A stretch of 64,000 bases of DNA from Lignipirellula cremea. Its GTDB lineage: Bacteria; Planctomycetota; Planctomycetia; Pirellulales; Pirellulaceae. The notes beneath the pieces were generated by a model, which worked only from the letters and a program-made list of their open reading frames with translations, had not been told where the DNA came from and made no database searches. Where the stretch lies: positions 900,437-964,436 of the forward strand of contig NZ_CP036433.1 in the NCBI RefSeq assembly GCF_007751035.1. The letters run 5' to 3'. This document shows, piece after piece, positions 27,614 through 35,429 of the stretch; position 1 is the stretch's first letter, and every line of letters begins with the position of its first letter. Made by a program: the position numbers and the translations under genes.

Positions 27614-28093
27614 TTAGCCTTTTTCAGCACTGGCGGCAGGACCGGCCTTCCAGATGCGGTAACGGACTTCGGCGTCGGCCGGAACGTACACGACCAGCGG
27701 GATGCGGCTGTTGTAACGGATCAATTGCGACGGCACAGCGATAAACTTTTGCACCTGCGGCGTGCCCGGCGGCGGGGCGATCAGCGTCGAGGCCAGCGGG
27801 CCGAATTTCTTCAGTTCATAGTAGGTGAAGCCCCAGCCTTCCAGCGGTTTGGCCGCCACTTCGCCGCCCAGCATGACGTGGTTCACGCCGTCGGTCATCA
27901 CTTTTTTTCCGACCAGCAACTCCACCTGGAAGTCATCCTCTTCCCCGCGTTCTTTGTGCGGCAGACGGATCACATAACGCACCATTCCTTCGCCGGCTGG
28001 CGGAAACGCTTTGAGGTTATCCTGCTGCGCCACGGCGGTGGAAACTCCCAGTAACACAAAGAACCCGGCAAGAAAAATCGGCAGACGCTGCAT
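27614..28093 (-). CDS. eco: Ecotin-like serine protease inhibitor
   Basis: A 159-residue secreted protein with a signal peptide (to about VAQQ). The mature part follows the ecotin pattern closely: FPPAGEGMVRYVIRLP, FQVELLVGKKV, LEGWGFTYYELKKFG, STLIAPPP, FIAVPSQLIRYNSRIPLVVY and EVRYRIWKA. Ecotin is a periplasmic dimeric inhibitor of trypsin-fold proteases. By alignment with the E. coli STMMACP loop, the reactive bond would be L104-I105 instead of Met-Met. Both cysteines of the usual disulfide are missing (TDGVN and IAPPP). It converges on the outer-membrane-like gene, 28 bp apart. Confidence 0.88.
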   Translation of the reverse strand: MQRLPIFLAGFFVLLGVSTAVAQQDNLKAFPPAGEGMVRYVIRLPHKERGEEDDFQVELLVGKKVMTDGVNHVMLGGEVAAKPLEGWGFTYYELKKFGPLASTLIAPPPGTPQVQKFIAVPSQLIRYNSRIPLVVYVPADAEVRYRIWKAGPAASAEKG

Positions 28094-28210
28094 CGGTAAA
28101 ATCCTGTTTCAAGGGGGATGGAAGTGATCACTCTTTTTAAGACGCACCCCGCGACCGATCGGTTCCCGCTAACAAAGCGCCAGCCAACCGATCGCCGCCT
28201 GCCTGTCCGG

Positions 28211-29776
28211 CTATTCGGGCAGCGTAACGCCGGCGGGCAGGAACGTCACCTGGCGATCGTTCTTGACCGGTTCGCCCGGCGTGCAGCGACCGTTTTGCAC
28301 CTGGGTCTGCAGCAGACGCAGCAGATCGGCGACTTTTTCCGGTTCGTCCTGCACCCGGTTTTTCTGCTCGCCCGGGTCCTGTCCCAGGTGAAACAGTTGC
28401 AGCGGCGGCAGTCCTTGTTTTTTGGCTTCGGCTTCGCGAGGGCTGCTCCAGCCGCCGCTGCCGCTGGCCAGGCAGAGCTTCCAGTCGCCCTGGCGGATGG
28501 CGAACGCGCCGTCGATCGAATGGCTGATCAGCGCAGTGCGGCCCGAGGTCGCTTCCCCCTGGAAGACAGGCAGCAGGTTATAGCCGTCCTCTCCGCCCAG
28601 CGGCTGTTTCTTCTGACCCGTGAGTGCTTCCAGCGTGGCGTAAATGTCGGTCAGGCAGGCGAGCGCCTTGGTCTGCTGGCCGCCGGGGATCTGTCCTGGC
28701 CAGCGGACGAGCAGCGGCACACGATGGCCGCCTTCATAGATGTCGGCCTTGTGCCCGCGATACGGGCCGCTGGGGTAGTGCCCTTTGCTCTGCAGCAGGT
28801 CGAAGTTGGCGACCGGCGAGCAGCCGTTATCGCTGGTAAAGATCACGAGCGTCTGGTTGTCGAGCCCGGCCTCTTCCACCGCGTCCAGCAGCTGGCCCAG
28901 ATGATGATCGACCTGCATCACAAAGTCGCCGTACGGATTCAGGCCGCTGGCGTCTTGGAAAGGCGGAAGCGGCACGATCGGCGTATGGGGCGCCGGCAGC
29001 GGCAGGTACAGAAAGAACGGCTGGCCGGCCTTCGCCTTTTCGGCGCGGGACCGGATGTATGCGATCGACTTGTCGAACAGGTGCGGTAGCACGGTCGGGA
29101 TGTGGAAGTCGGGTCCAATCGGCCCCTTCCGGTACCAGCCGTAACGATCCTCCTCGCGACGGACGCCTTCCATGCGATCCGGCGGGGCCGTGATCTGGCC
29201 GGTGTCCACCCAGACATACGGCGGCATATCGAGCGATCCGCAGTGCCCATAATACTGGTCAAAGCCGTTGATATCGGGACCGTTTTTGACCGGCTGGGTG
29301 AAGTCGATCTCGGCCCCCTTTTTGGCCCAGTCCCAGCCCAGATGCCACTTGCCAATCATGGCCGTGTGGTAGCCGGCCTGCTGCATCAACCGCGCGATCG
29401 TCGGCCGATCCTGCGGAATCAGGTGCGGGCTAGTCCCGCTGAGCACGCCGCGTTCCAGCCGGGATCGCCAGTTGTAGCGGCCCGTCAGCAGTCCATAGCG
29501 GGTCGGCGTACAGACGGAGCTGGGCGTATGCGCATCGAGAAAGGTGACGCCCTCTTTCGCCATCTGCTCCAGGCGCGGCGTCTTGATCCGACTCTCTGCG
29601 TTGGTCGGCCCGATATCGCCGATGCCCAGGTCGTCCGCCATCACCAGGATCACATTCGGCCTGGCCGGCATGGCAGGTTCGGCTGCGTGATTCGGCTCAA
29701 CAACCAGCCCCGGCAGCAGGGCGCCGGCCAGCAGGATCGCCAGCAGTAAGCTCGGTGGAAAGGGGGACGAACGCAT
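28211..29776 (-). CDS. Secreted sulfatase (formylglycine-dependent arylsulfatase family)
   Basis: A 521-residue protein with a signal peptide (hydrophobic 8-28). PNVILVMADDLG supplies the metal-binding Asp pair (D48, D49). SSVCTPTRYGLLTGRY holds the CxPTR sulfatase signature, with C89 converted to formylglycine by the maturation enzyme. GKWHLGWD and FTSDNGC are further family blocks. It probably removes sulfate esters from polysaccharides outside the cytoplasm. The ATG at 29776 gives the signal peptide; the longer frame to 29911 does not look coding. No maturase gene is in the window. Confidence 0.93.
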   Translation of the reverse strand: MRSSPFPPSLLLAILLAGALLPGLVVEPNHAAEPAMPARPNVILVMADDLGIGDIGPTNAESRIKTPRLEQMAKEGVTFLDAHTPSSVCTPTRYGLLTGRYNWRSRLERGVLSGTSPHLIPQDRPTIARLMQQAGYHTAMIGKWHLGWDWAKKGAEIDFTQPVKNGPDINGFDQYYGHCGSLDMPPYVWVDTGQITAPPDRMEGVRREEDRYGWYRKGPIGPDFHIPTVLPHLFDKSIAYIRSRAEKAKAGQPFFLYLPLPAPHTPIVPLPPFQDASGLNPYGDFVMQVDHHLGQLLDAVEEAGLDNQTLVIFTSDNGCSPVANFDLLQSKGHYPSGPYRGHKADIYEGGHRVPLLVRWPGQIPGGQQTKALACLTDIYATLEALTGQKKQPLGGEDGYNLLPVFQGEATSGRTALISHSIDGAFAIRQGDWKLCLASGSGGWSSPREAEAKKQGLPPLQLFHLGQDPGEQKNRVQDEPEKVADLLRLLQTQVQNGRCTPGEPVKNDRQVTFLPAGVTLPE

Positions 29777-29918
29777 GCGAGGTTCCTGCGAAAGCGAAGA
29801 AGAGAGTTCGAAAGACGGGGGCGGTTCCTGCCCGCTCAATCGCCATTTTAGCCGCCCCGCGCCGACGCCGCCACGCGGGCCGATGCGACTCCGGGAGACC
29901 GTTCGCCACACTCCTTTT

Positions 29919-29994
29919 CGTGGAGCAGGTTTTTAACCTGCTTATCCAAAACGGAATGGATGGGAATGAAAGCAGGTTGCAAACCTGCTCCACG
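29919..29994. repeat. Long palindrome CGTGGAGCAGGTTT
   Basis: Arms CGTGGAGCAGGTTT-TT-AACCTGCTT and AAGCAGGTT-GC-AAACCTGCTCCACG flank about 25 bp; each arm is itself a small hairpin. It lies in the 363-bp divergent gap between the sulfatase and the DUF1592-type gene. It looks like a REP-type or small mobile palindrome. The rest of this gap shows only the extended -10 motif at 30073-30081. Confidence 0.7.
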
Positions 29995-30072
29995 TTTGTC
30001 ACTGGCTCTTTTCCTTGGATACCCCTGCGAGGGCGAGTCGGGTCATTCGGCTGGGCGCCGGTCGACCCGTCA

Positions 30073-30081
30073 TGATAGAAT
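30073..30081 (+). promoter_or_regulatory. Extended -10 motif TGATAGAAT
   Basis: A TG-A-TAGAAT motif 59 bp before the ATG at 30140, with no recognisable -35. Similar motifs precede the DUF1501 gene at 48150 (TGATATACT) and the DUF1552 gene at 54786 (TGATACGAT). Confidence 0.4.
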
Positions 30082-30139
30082 CGCGGGTGTTGATCCGTCC
30101 TGCCCGGTCCCGCCCGCTTCTTTCGCAAGGCGTCTTGCC

Positions 30140-32323
30140 ATGTCGAAATGGTTTGCCTTTGCTTGCCTGTCTGTCTTGCTCCTGCTGGCCGTCGGAAGTC
30201 TGGCGCCGGTTTGCGCGGCGGATGCTGCCTTTCTGAAGCGGTTCTGCATCGATTGCCATGGCGGGAGGACGCCCGAAGGCGACCTGTCGCTGCAGCACCT
30301 GCAGACCACTGCGGTGAAGCCGGCCGACCTGGAACTCTGGCAGGCGGTCCTGGCCCAGGTGGAATCCCGCCAGATGCCGCCGGAAGAAGCCGACCAGCCG
30401 ACCGCGGCGGAGCGGAAACAGATGGTCGAGCAGATCACCAGCCTGCTGACCGGAGCAGGCGTCGCCGTCCGTTCAGGCCGGCGGCTGGCGCCTGGCCAGG
30501 GAAATTATGTCGATCACGAGGCGCTATTCTCCCAGCAGCCCTCGCTCACGCCGCCGGGATCGAAAACCTCGGCCCGCATGTGGCGCCTGACGGGACAAGC
30601 GTACGAAGAATTCTTCGACCAGCTGAACAAGCAGTACGCCATGGGGATCCGCAACTATGGCGAACACAAGATGAGGGCGCCCTGGAACTTTGCGCCGGAA
30701 CCTAACTTCACCGACTACGCCTCTTCGCACAAAATTGGCGAAGCGGAAATCGAGTTCCATATGCGGAACGCGACCAAAATGGCCAAGGCCCTGGTCGTGC
30801 GGCTGGCCGGCCGGCAGCCGTCGCCTGGATTTTCGGACTGGATTCCGGAAATGAACGCCGTGATCCTGGCCGGCGACGCGGCCACCGCCGAGCAAGTCCA
30901 GGCGGCCACCACCGCGACTTTCCAGGGCGTGTTGTCCCGCGATCCGTCGCCCAAAGAGCAGGAGCGCTTCACGCAGTTTCTGCTGCAGAACCTGCAGACG
31001 CTGGAAGCGAATGAGGCGGTGGAGCAGTTTCTCATTGCCCTGCTGTTCCGGCCCGAGATGATGTACCGGGTGGAGATCGCCCCCGATGGCTCCACGCGCG
31101 GCATGCTGGCCCCGCGGGCCCTGGCCCGGTCGCTGGCCTTTGCGTTGACCGATCAGGTTCCCGATGAAGCCCTGCTGCTGGCCGTGGAGGAAGGCCGGCT
31201 GTCCACGCGCGAGGATGTCCAGGCGCAGGTCGCGCGGATGCTGGCCGACAAGGAACTGCACAAGCCGCGGATCCTGCGTTTCTTCCAGGAGTATTTCGGC
31301 CACCACGCGGCGATCGAAGTTTTCAAAGATGAAGTCACCCTCAAGGCGGCCGGGCTGCATGTCAATTTCTGGTATCCGCGGTACTTCGTCAGCGACGCCG
31401 ACCGCCTGATCGAATGGGTGCTGAACGAAGATAAAGACGTGCTCCGTCAGCTGCTGACCACCAACAAAACGTTTCTGTTGACGATGGATCCGCTGGGCCG
31501 CGACAAATACGGCGAGTCGACCAAAGTCAAGAAAAGGCTGCAGCCTGATACGCCGTTCCAGGGCTTTGAGCAAACGGTGCTGGACGTGTACGAAACGCCC
31601 TTGCCTTCACGGCATGAATGGTTTGACGATCGTCCTTATGACATGCCGAAAGAGCATCGGGCCGGCCTGCTGACGCATCCGGCCTGGCTGATTGCGCAGT
31701 CGGGCAACTTTGATAACCACGCCATCCATCGGGGACGCTGGATCCGTGAGAAACTGCTGGGCGGCCTGGTTCCCGAGGTGCCGATCACCGTCAACGCCAT
31801 GCTGCCCGACGAACCGCAGCACGGGCTGCGCGAGCGGATGGCAGTCACCCGCGAGGCGTACTGCTGGAAGTGCCATCGCCAGATGGACCCGCTGGGTCTG
31901 GCCTTTGAGCAGTTTGACCACTTCGGCCGCTTCCGCACGACGGAACAGGTGGTCGACCTGGAAGCGACGCAAGCCAAAGCGAACCTCGACAAAGACGGCC
32001 ATCCCCGGCTGACGAAATACACGACCATTCCCTTGGATACGACCGGCGCCGTGGAACGCTCCGGCGCGCCGGACCTCGACGGCCCGGTGGCGGATCCGTT
32101 GGAACTGGTCCGCAAGCTGGCGGCCTCGGAACGGGTCGAGCAGGTGTTTGTGCGGCATGCCTTTCGTTACTTTATGGGCCGCAATGAAACGCTCGCCGAC
32201 GGCCCGATTCTGGTTGCCGCCCATCGCGCGTATGTGGATAATGGCGGCAGCATGAACGCCCTGATTACCTCGCTGCTGACCTCCGACGCCTTTTTGTACC
32301 GCACGCTTGCCGTCGACGAATAA
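30140..32323 (+). CDS. Short DUF1592/DUF1588/DUF1585 cytochrome-like protein
   Basis: A 727-residue secreted protein. The signal peptide (to about APVCAAD) is followed by CIDCH (C36, C39, H40) in a PSCyt1-type region with QMPPEEADQP. The DUF1587 and carbohydrate-binding-like parts seen in the larger relatives are missing or much altered; instead there is MWRLTGQAYEEFFDQLNKQY. DUF1592-like (about 350-450), DUF1588 with CWKCH near 575 (then RQMDPLGLAFEQFD) and a DUF1585 end (FVRHAFRYFMGRNETL) remain. It is a divergent branch of the family. The start at 30140 gives the signal peptide; the open frame from 29960 is rejected. The DUF1552 gene follows after 82 bp. Confidence 0.82.
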   Translation: MSKWFAFACLSVLLLLAVGSLAPVCAADAAFLKRFCIDCHGGRTPEGDLSLQHLQTTAVKPADLELWQAVLAQVESRQMPPEEADQPTAAERKQMVEQITSLLTGAGVAVRSGRRLAPGQGNYVDHEALFSQQPSLTPPGSKTSARMWRLTGQAYEEFFDQLNKQYAMGIRNYGEHKMRAPWNFAPEPNFTDYASSHKIGEAEIEFHMRNATKMAKALVVRLAGRQPSPGFSDWIPEMNAVILAGDAATAEQVQAATTATFQGVLSRDPSPKEQERFTQFLLQNLQTLEANEAVEQFLIALLFRPEMMYRVEIAPDGSTRGMLAPRALARSLAFALTDQVPDEALLLAVEEGRLSTREDVQAQVARMLADKELHKPRILRFFQEYFGHHAAIEVFKDEVTLKAAGLHVNFWYPRYFVSDADRLIEWVLNEDKDVLRQLLTTNKTFLLTMDPLGRDKYGESTKVKKRLQPDTPFQGFEQTVLDVYETPLPSRHEWFDDRPYDMPKEHRAGLLTHPAWLIAQSGNFDNHAIHRGRWIREKLLGGLVPEVPITVNAMLPDEPQHGLRERMAVTREAYCWKCHRQMDPLGLAFEQFDHFGRFRTTEQVVDLEATQAKANLDKDGHPRLTKYTTIPLDTTGAVERSGAPDLDGPVADPLELVRKLAASERVEQVFVRHAFRYFMGRNETLADGPILVAAHRAYVDNGGSMNALITSLLTSDAFLYRTLAVDE

Positions 32324-32405
32324 CGGCCCGTTTGATAGATCAATGGGTTACGTCGGCCTGTTACGTTATCGCTTGCCTGAAGTTTCCTGTCCTTTGGAGC
32401 CCGCC

Positions 32406-33821
32406 ATGTCCCGCCCAGTCACGGTCAAGCGACGCACCCTGCTCAAGCACCTTTCGGCCGGGGCCGGCAGTCTGGTCTTTGCTCCGTTTCTGCAGCGGCT
32501 GGAGGCCCAGGAAAAAGGGACGTACGCCCTGCCCCGGCGGGTCGTGTTTGTGGTCTTCGGTAACGGCTTCCATGAAGACGCATCGATTCCTCAGGCCGTG
32601 TCGTTTGGCGGCGAACAGACGCGGCAGTTGCCGCTGGACGATCAGAAGTTGCCGTTTGATATTGAACCGTTCACGCCGTACAAGGATCGCCTGGCGATTG
32701 TGCACGGCTTGCGGGCCGGTCTGGTGAATGCCGACCATGGGGCCGGCTTTGGCGCTCTGTCGGGACTCAACGGCGGCGTAGGCGACGACCGGAAACGGAA
32801 CGTGGTGGGCGAGTCGATCGATGCCGCCATCGCCCGCAAGCTGCCGGGCATTTTCCCGCTGCTGGTGCTGGGAATTGATCCGGGCAAGCCGGAAACGAAT
32901 GCGTATTTGTGTTCGTCGGCCTGGGGAGCGGGCCAGCCGATCGCGGCCCAGTGCCGTCCGGAACTGGCGTATGAATCGCTGTTCGGCGGCGTGGGAGCAA
33001 AGAAGAACGACTTCGCCGTGCGGAAGAATCTGCTGGACTTTATCGCGACGGATATCAAAGACCTGCAGTCGCACCTGACCAGCTCGGAACGGGAGCAGCT
33101 GGATTATCATCTGCATGCGATGGAGTCGCTCAGCAAGCGGGACGGACAGCTGGCGGAAATGTACGACCAGGGGCTGCTGAAGAAATCGGCCCCCGCGCTG
33201 CCTTCGCCGTTTCCCGTCACCATGACCGATACAGCGACCGCGCAGTTCGACATTGCCGCATCGGCATTGATGACCGGTTTAACCAACGTGGTGACGATCA
33301 CCTCAGAACTGTGCACGGTCCGCGGAGCGTATACCGGCATTTCCACGCTGGGCTCGCATGCGGTCGGGCACAACAATAAAGACCCCAAGCTGGATCTGCC
33401 TGGCCTGGATATCCTGCGCCGGGTGCGGCGGCATCTGTCGGAACAAACGGCCAGCATGCTGCGCAAACTGGACAGCATGCCCGAGGGGAACGGCACCATG
33501 CTCGACAACACCCTGGTGGTGTTCATGAGCGACGGGGCCAACCGGCAGCACACCCACGGCGAGAACTGGCCGTTCGCCCTGATCGGCAACCTGGGCGGCC
33601 GCATCAAAGGGAACCAGCTGGTGACCTATCCGATGCGCGAAGCGATGTACGGCACGACGGGCTACCGCATCGGCACGGCCCCGGCCACGAACCCGACCAT
33701 CAACGCCATGTACAACACGCTGCTGCACGCCGTCGGCGCCCCGCGGGAACACTTCAATCTGCTGGGAACGGCCCGCGAGAACCCGGCCTTGCGCGGCCCC
33801 CTGCCGGAACTGCTGAGCTGA
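32406..33821 (+). CDS. DUF1552 protein
   Basis: A 471-residue member of the DUF1552 family with an N-terminal KRRTLLKHLSAGAGSLVF twin-arginine-like signal. VVFVVFGNGFHEDAS, FTPYKDRLAIVHGLRAG and LDNTLVVFMSDGANRQHTHGENWPFALIGNLGG are recognisable blocks, the last with His and Asp residues suited to a metal or phosphate site. The start at 32406 is chosen because GGAG precedes it and it begins the signal. It is paired with the short DUF1592-type gene. Function unknown. Confidence 0.8.
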   Translation: MSRPVTVKRRTLLKHLSAGAGSLVFAPFLQRLEAQEKGTYALPRRVVFVVFGNGFHEDASIPQAVSFGGEQTRQLPLDDQKLPFDIEPFTPYKDRLAIVHGLRAGLVNADHGAGFGALSGLNGGVGDDRKRNVVGESIDAAIARKLPGIFPLLVLGIDPGKPETNAYLCSSAWGAGQPIAAQCRPELAYESLFGGVGAKKNDFAVRKNLLDFIATDIKDLQSHLTSSEREQLDYHLHAMESLSKRDGQLAEMYDQGLLKKSAPALPSPFPVTMTDTATAQFDIAASALMTGLTNVVTITSELCTVRGAYTGISTLGSHAVGHNNKDPKLDLPGLDILRRVRRHLSEQTASMLRKLDSMPEGNGTMLDNTLVVFMSDGANRQHTHGENWPFALIGNLGGRIKGNQLVTYPMREAMYGTTGYRIGTAPATNPTINAMYNTLLHAVGAPREHFNLLGTARENPALRGPLPELLS

Positions 33822-33840
33822 CAGAACGGCAACAAAAGAA

Positions 33841-34055
33841 AGACAAGAAGAGGAGTTCACCGCGGAGAACGCAGAGGAAAAGACAGAGAGAGGAGAAGGG
33901 GGTTTTGCGCTGGCGGTTAGCGGCCGTCGCCAGGAATTGCTCTATCTCTATTCTTTCCGACAGCACCTTCTTTCTCACCGCAAACGGTTCCACTCCCTCC
34001 TGTTTTCTCTCCTCTTCCTCTGCGTTTCTCCGCGCCCTCAGCGGTGAACCTTTTC
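33841..34055. repeat. Purine/pyrimidine-rich inverted repeat, copy 1
   Basis: Arms around TTCACCGCGGAGAACGCAGAG (left, about 33855-33876) and its near complement CTCTGCG...CAGCGGTGAA (right, about 34018-34048) lie between the convergent DUF1552 and sialidase-like genes. A related element lies at 44376-44602. Imperfect arms, purine-rich on one side and pyrimidine-rich on the other, suggest a degenerate small mobile or REP-like element. Confidence 0.6.
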
Positions 34056-34059
34056 TTCT

Positions 34060-35214
34060 TTATTCCGGTTGCGGCAGCTGACTGACGACGATTCGCAAGC
34101 GGGCTTGCTCGCTCACCGGCATGGCCGCGCGGACGTCGGCTTCGGTGAAGGTCGCCAGCAGCACTTCGCCTAGCGGGGTGCGCTCGTGGTCGTAGATGAG
34201 GTAGATCGTCCCGTCAGGAGACTGCACGCCGTCGGGATAGGTGACGTCGGCCCGTTCATCGAGCAGCAGGCCGCCGATCCAGGTTTGGCCGTCGTCCTCA
34301 GACAGGTACGCCGTGAGTTGCTCCCGCGGCGTACGTTCGTGCAGCGGACCATGCTTCACCAGTAACAGACTGCCGGACTGCAAGCGTCGCACAAAAAAGC
34401 GGGACGTGCAATGTTTGATCTTCATCCGCTGGACCGGGGTCCACGTTTTTCCCTGGTCGGTAGAGAATGTTTCGGCCAGGCCTTGCATCCGCACCCACAT
34501 CCAGAGCGAACCATCCCGCCGTTCGATGATCATCGGTTCATCCGGGCCGCGGGTGGCCGGATCAGGCACGTTGGCCTGGCCGCGCAGGGTGAACGTTTTT
34601 CCCTGGTCGGTCGAGGCATACACCTTGATGCTGTTTTCGGTTTTCCAGACTGAAGAGGTAAACAGCCAGTCGCCCCCGGCCAGTACGGTTGGCTTGTTGA
34701 GCATGACGCCGTCGCCCAGTCGACGCGGCGCCGACCAGACGGGATCAGCCGCATCGGGATCGTCGGCAACCACCGCCCAGATGCCGTAACGCCCGTCCTG
34801 TACGCCAAAGGCCTGGGCCCAGAACACCCAGAGCCGGCCCTGCGGATCGATCCAGAGCGTGGCCGACATGGCCCGCACGCCCTGGCGCGGCAGCACCATC
34901 AGCTGGATCGGCGACCAGGTTTCGCCGTCGTCGTCGCTCCGGGTCAGCACCTGGAAGTTCCGCGTGCTTTCGACATCACGGCCGAAGATGGCCCAGAGTC
35001 GGCCTTTTTTGGTGCGTTCAATACCAGGCACGCCCTGGCGCCGCGTCGGCGGAATATGCTGCCGCCAGGGATGCACCAGCACGGCCGACGGTTGCAGGGC
35101 GATGTCGGGATCCTGGGAGAGTTTCTCTTCCGCCGCTACGAAACTGGCGCCGAGCAGGCCGGAGCAAACGCAGGTCAACAATAGAGCGAGCGGGCGTTTC
35201 CAGGGGGAGGTCAT
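34060..35214 (-). CDS. Secreted BNR-repeat sialidase-like protein
   Basis: A 384-residue protein with a signal peptide (LALLLTCVCSGLLGASFVAA). Four Asp-box/BNR repeats, S-x-D-x-G-x-T-[WF], are visible: SDDDGETW, STDQGKTF, STDQGKTW and SEDDGQTW, as in six-bladed sialidase propellers. An early Arg in GVPGIERTKKGRLWAIF could belong to the sialic-acid Arg triad. Substrate and catalytic competence are not certain; non-enzymatic BNR proteins also exist. It is the last gene of the minus-strand glycan cluster, 215 bp after the DUF4838 gene. Confidence 0.8.
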   Translation of the reverse strand: MTSPWKRPLALLLTCVCSGLLGASFVAAEEKLSQDPDIALQPSAVLVHPWRQHIPPTRRQGVPGIERTKKGRLWAIFGRDVESTRNFQVLTRSDDDGETWSPIQLMVLPRQGVRAMSATLWIDPQGRLWVFWAQAFGVQDGRYGIWAVVADDPDAADPVWSAPRRLGDGVMLNKPTVLAGGDWLFTSSVWKTENSIKVYASTDQGKTFTLRGQANVPDPATRGPDEPMIIERRDGSLWMWVRMQGLAETFSTDQGKTWTPVQRMKIKHCTSRFFVRRLQSGSLLLVKHGPLHERTPREQLTAYLSEDDGQTWIGGLLLDERADVTYPDGVQSPDGTIYLIYDHERTPLGEVLLATFTEADVRAAMPVSEQARLRIVVSQLPQPE

Positions 35215-35321
35215 GGTCGGCAGTCTTGATGGGGGCGAAGGGGTGGGGCCGACGCTCGTCGAACCTTTGCTTTTCGAACGGCTCCAGGATAGTCGTCATT
35301 TGCTCCGCAAAAGAACGCGAT

Positions 35322-35338
35322 CTTTCACGGAGTGAAAG
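35322..35338. repeat. CTTTCAC-N3-GTGAAAG palindrome, copy 2
   Basis: The same hairpin as at 1977-1993, followed by TCGACTGTCCGGCG. It lies in the 215-bp gap between the DUF4838 and sialidase-like genes. Confidence 0.7.
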
Positions 35339-35429
35339 TCGACTGTCCGGCGTCTGCACTTGCTCAAAACGACGAACCAATATCCGGCAGTTATTCTTTT
35401 CGCGGTCCGAAGCGAAGGGCGACGGCCGC

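Noticed and set aside
29960-30139. N-terminal extension of the DUF1592-type protein
   Set aside because: The added part translates repeat and intergenic DNA; the ATG at 30140 starts a proper signal peptide.
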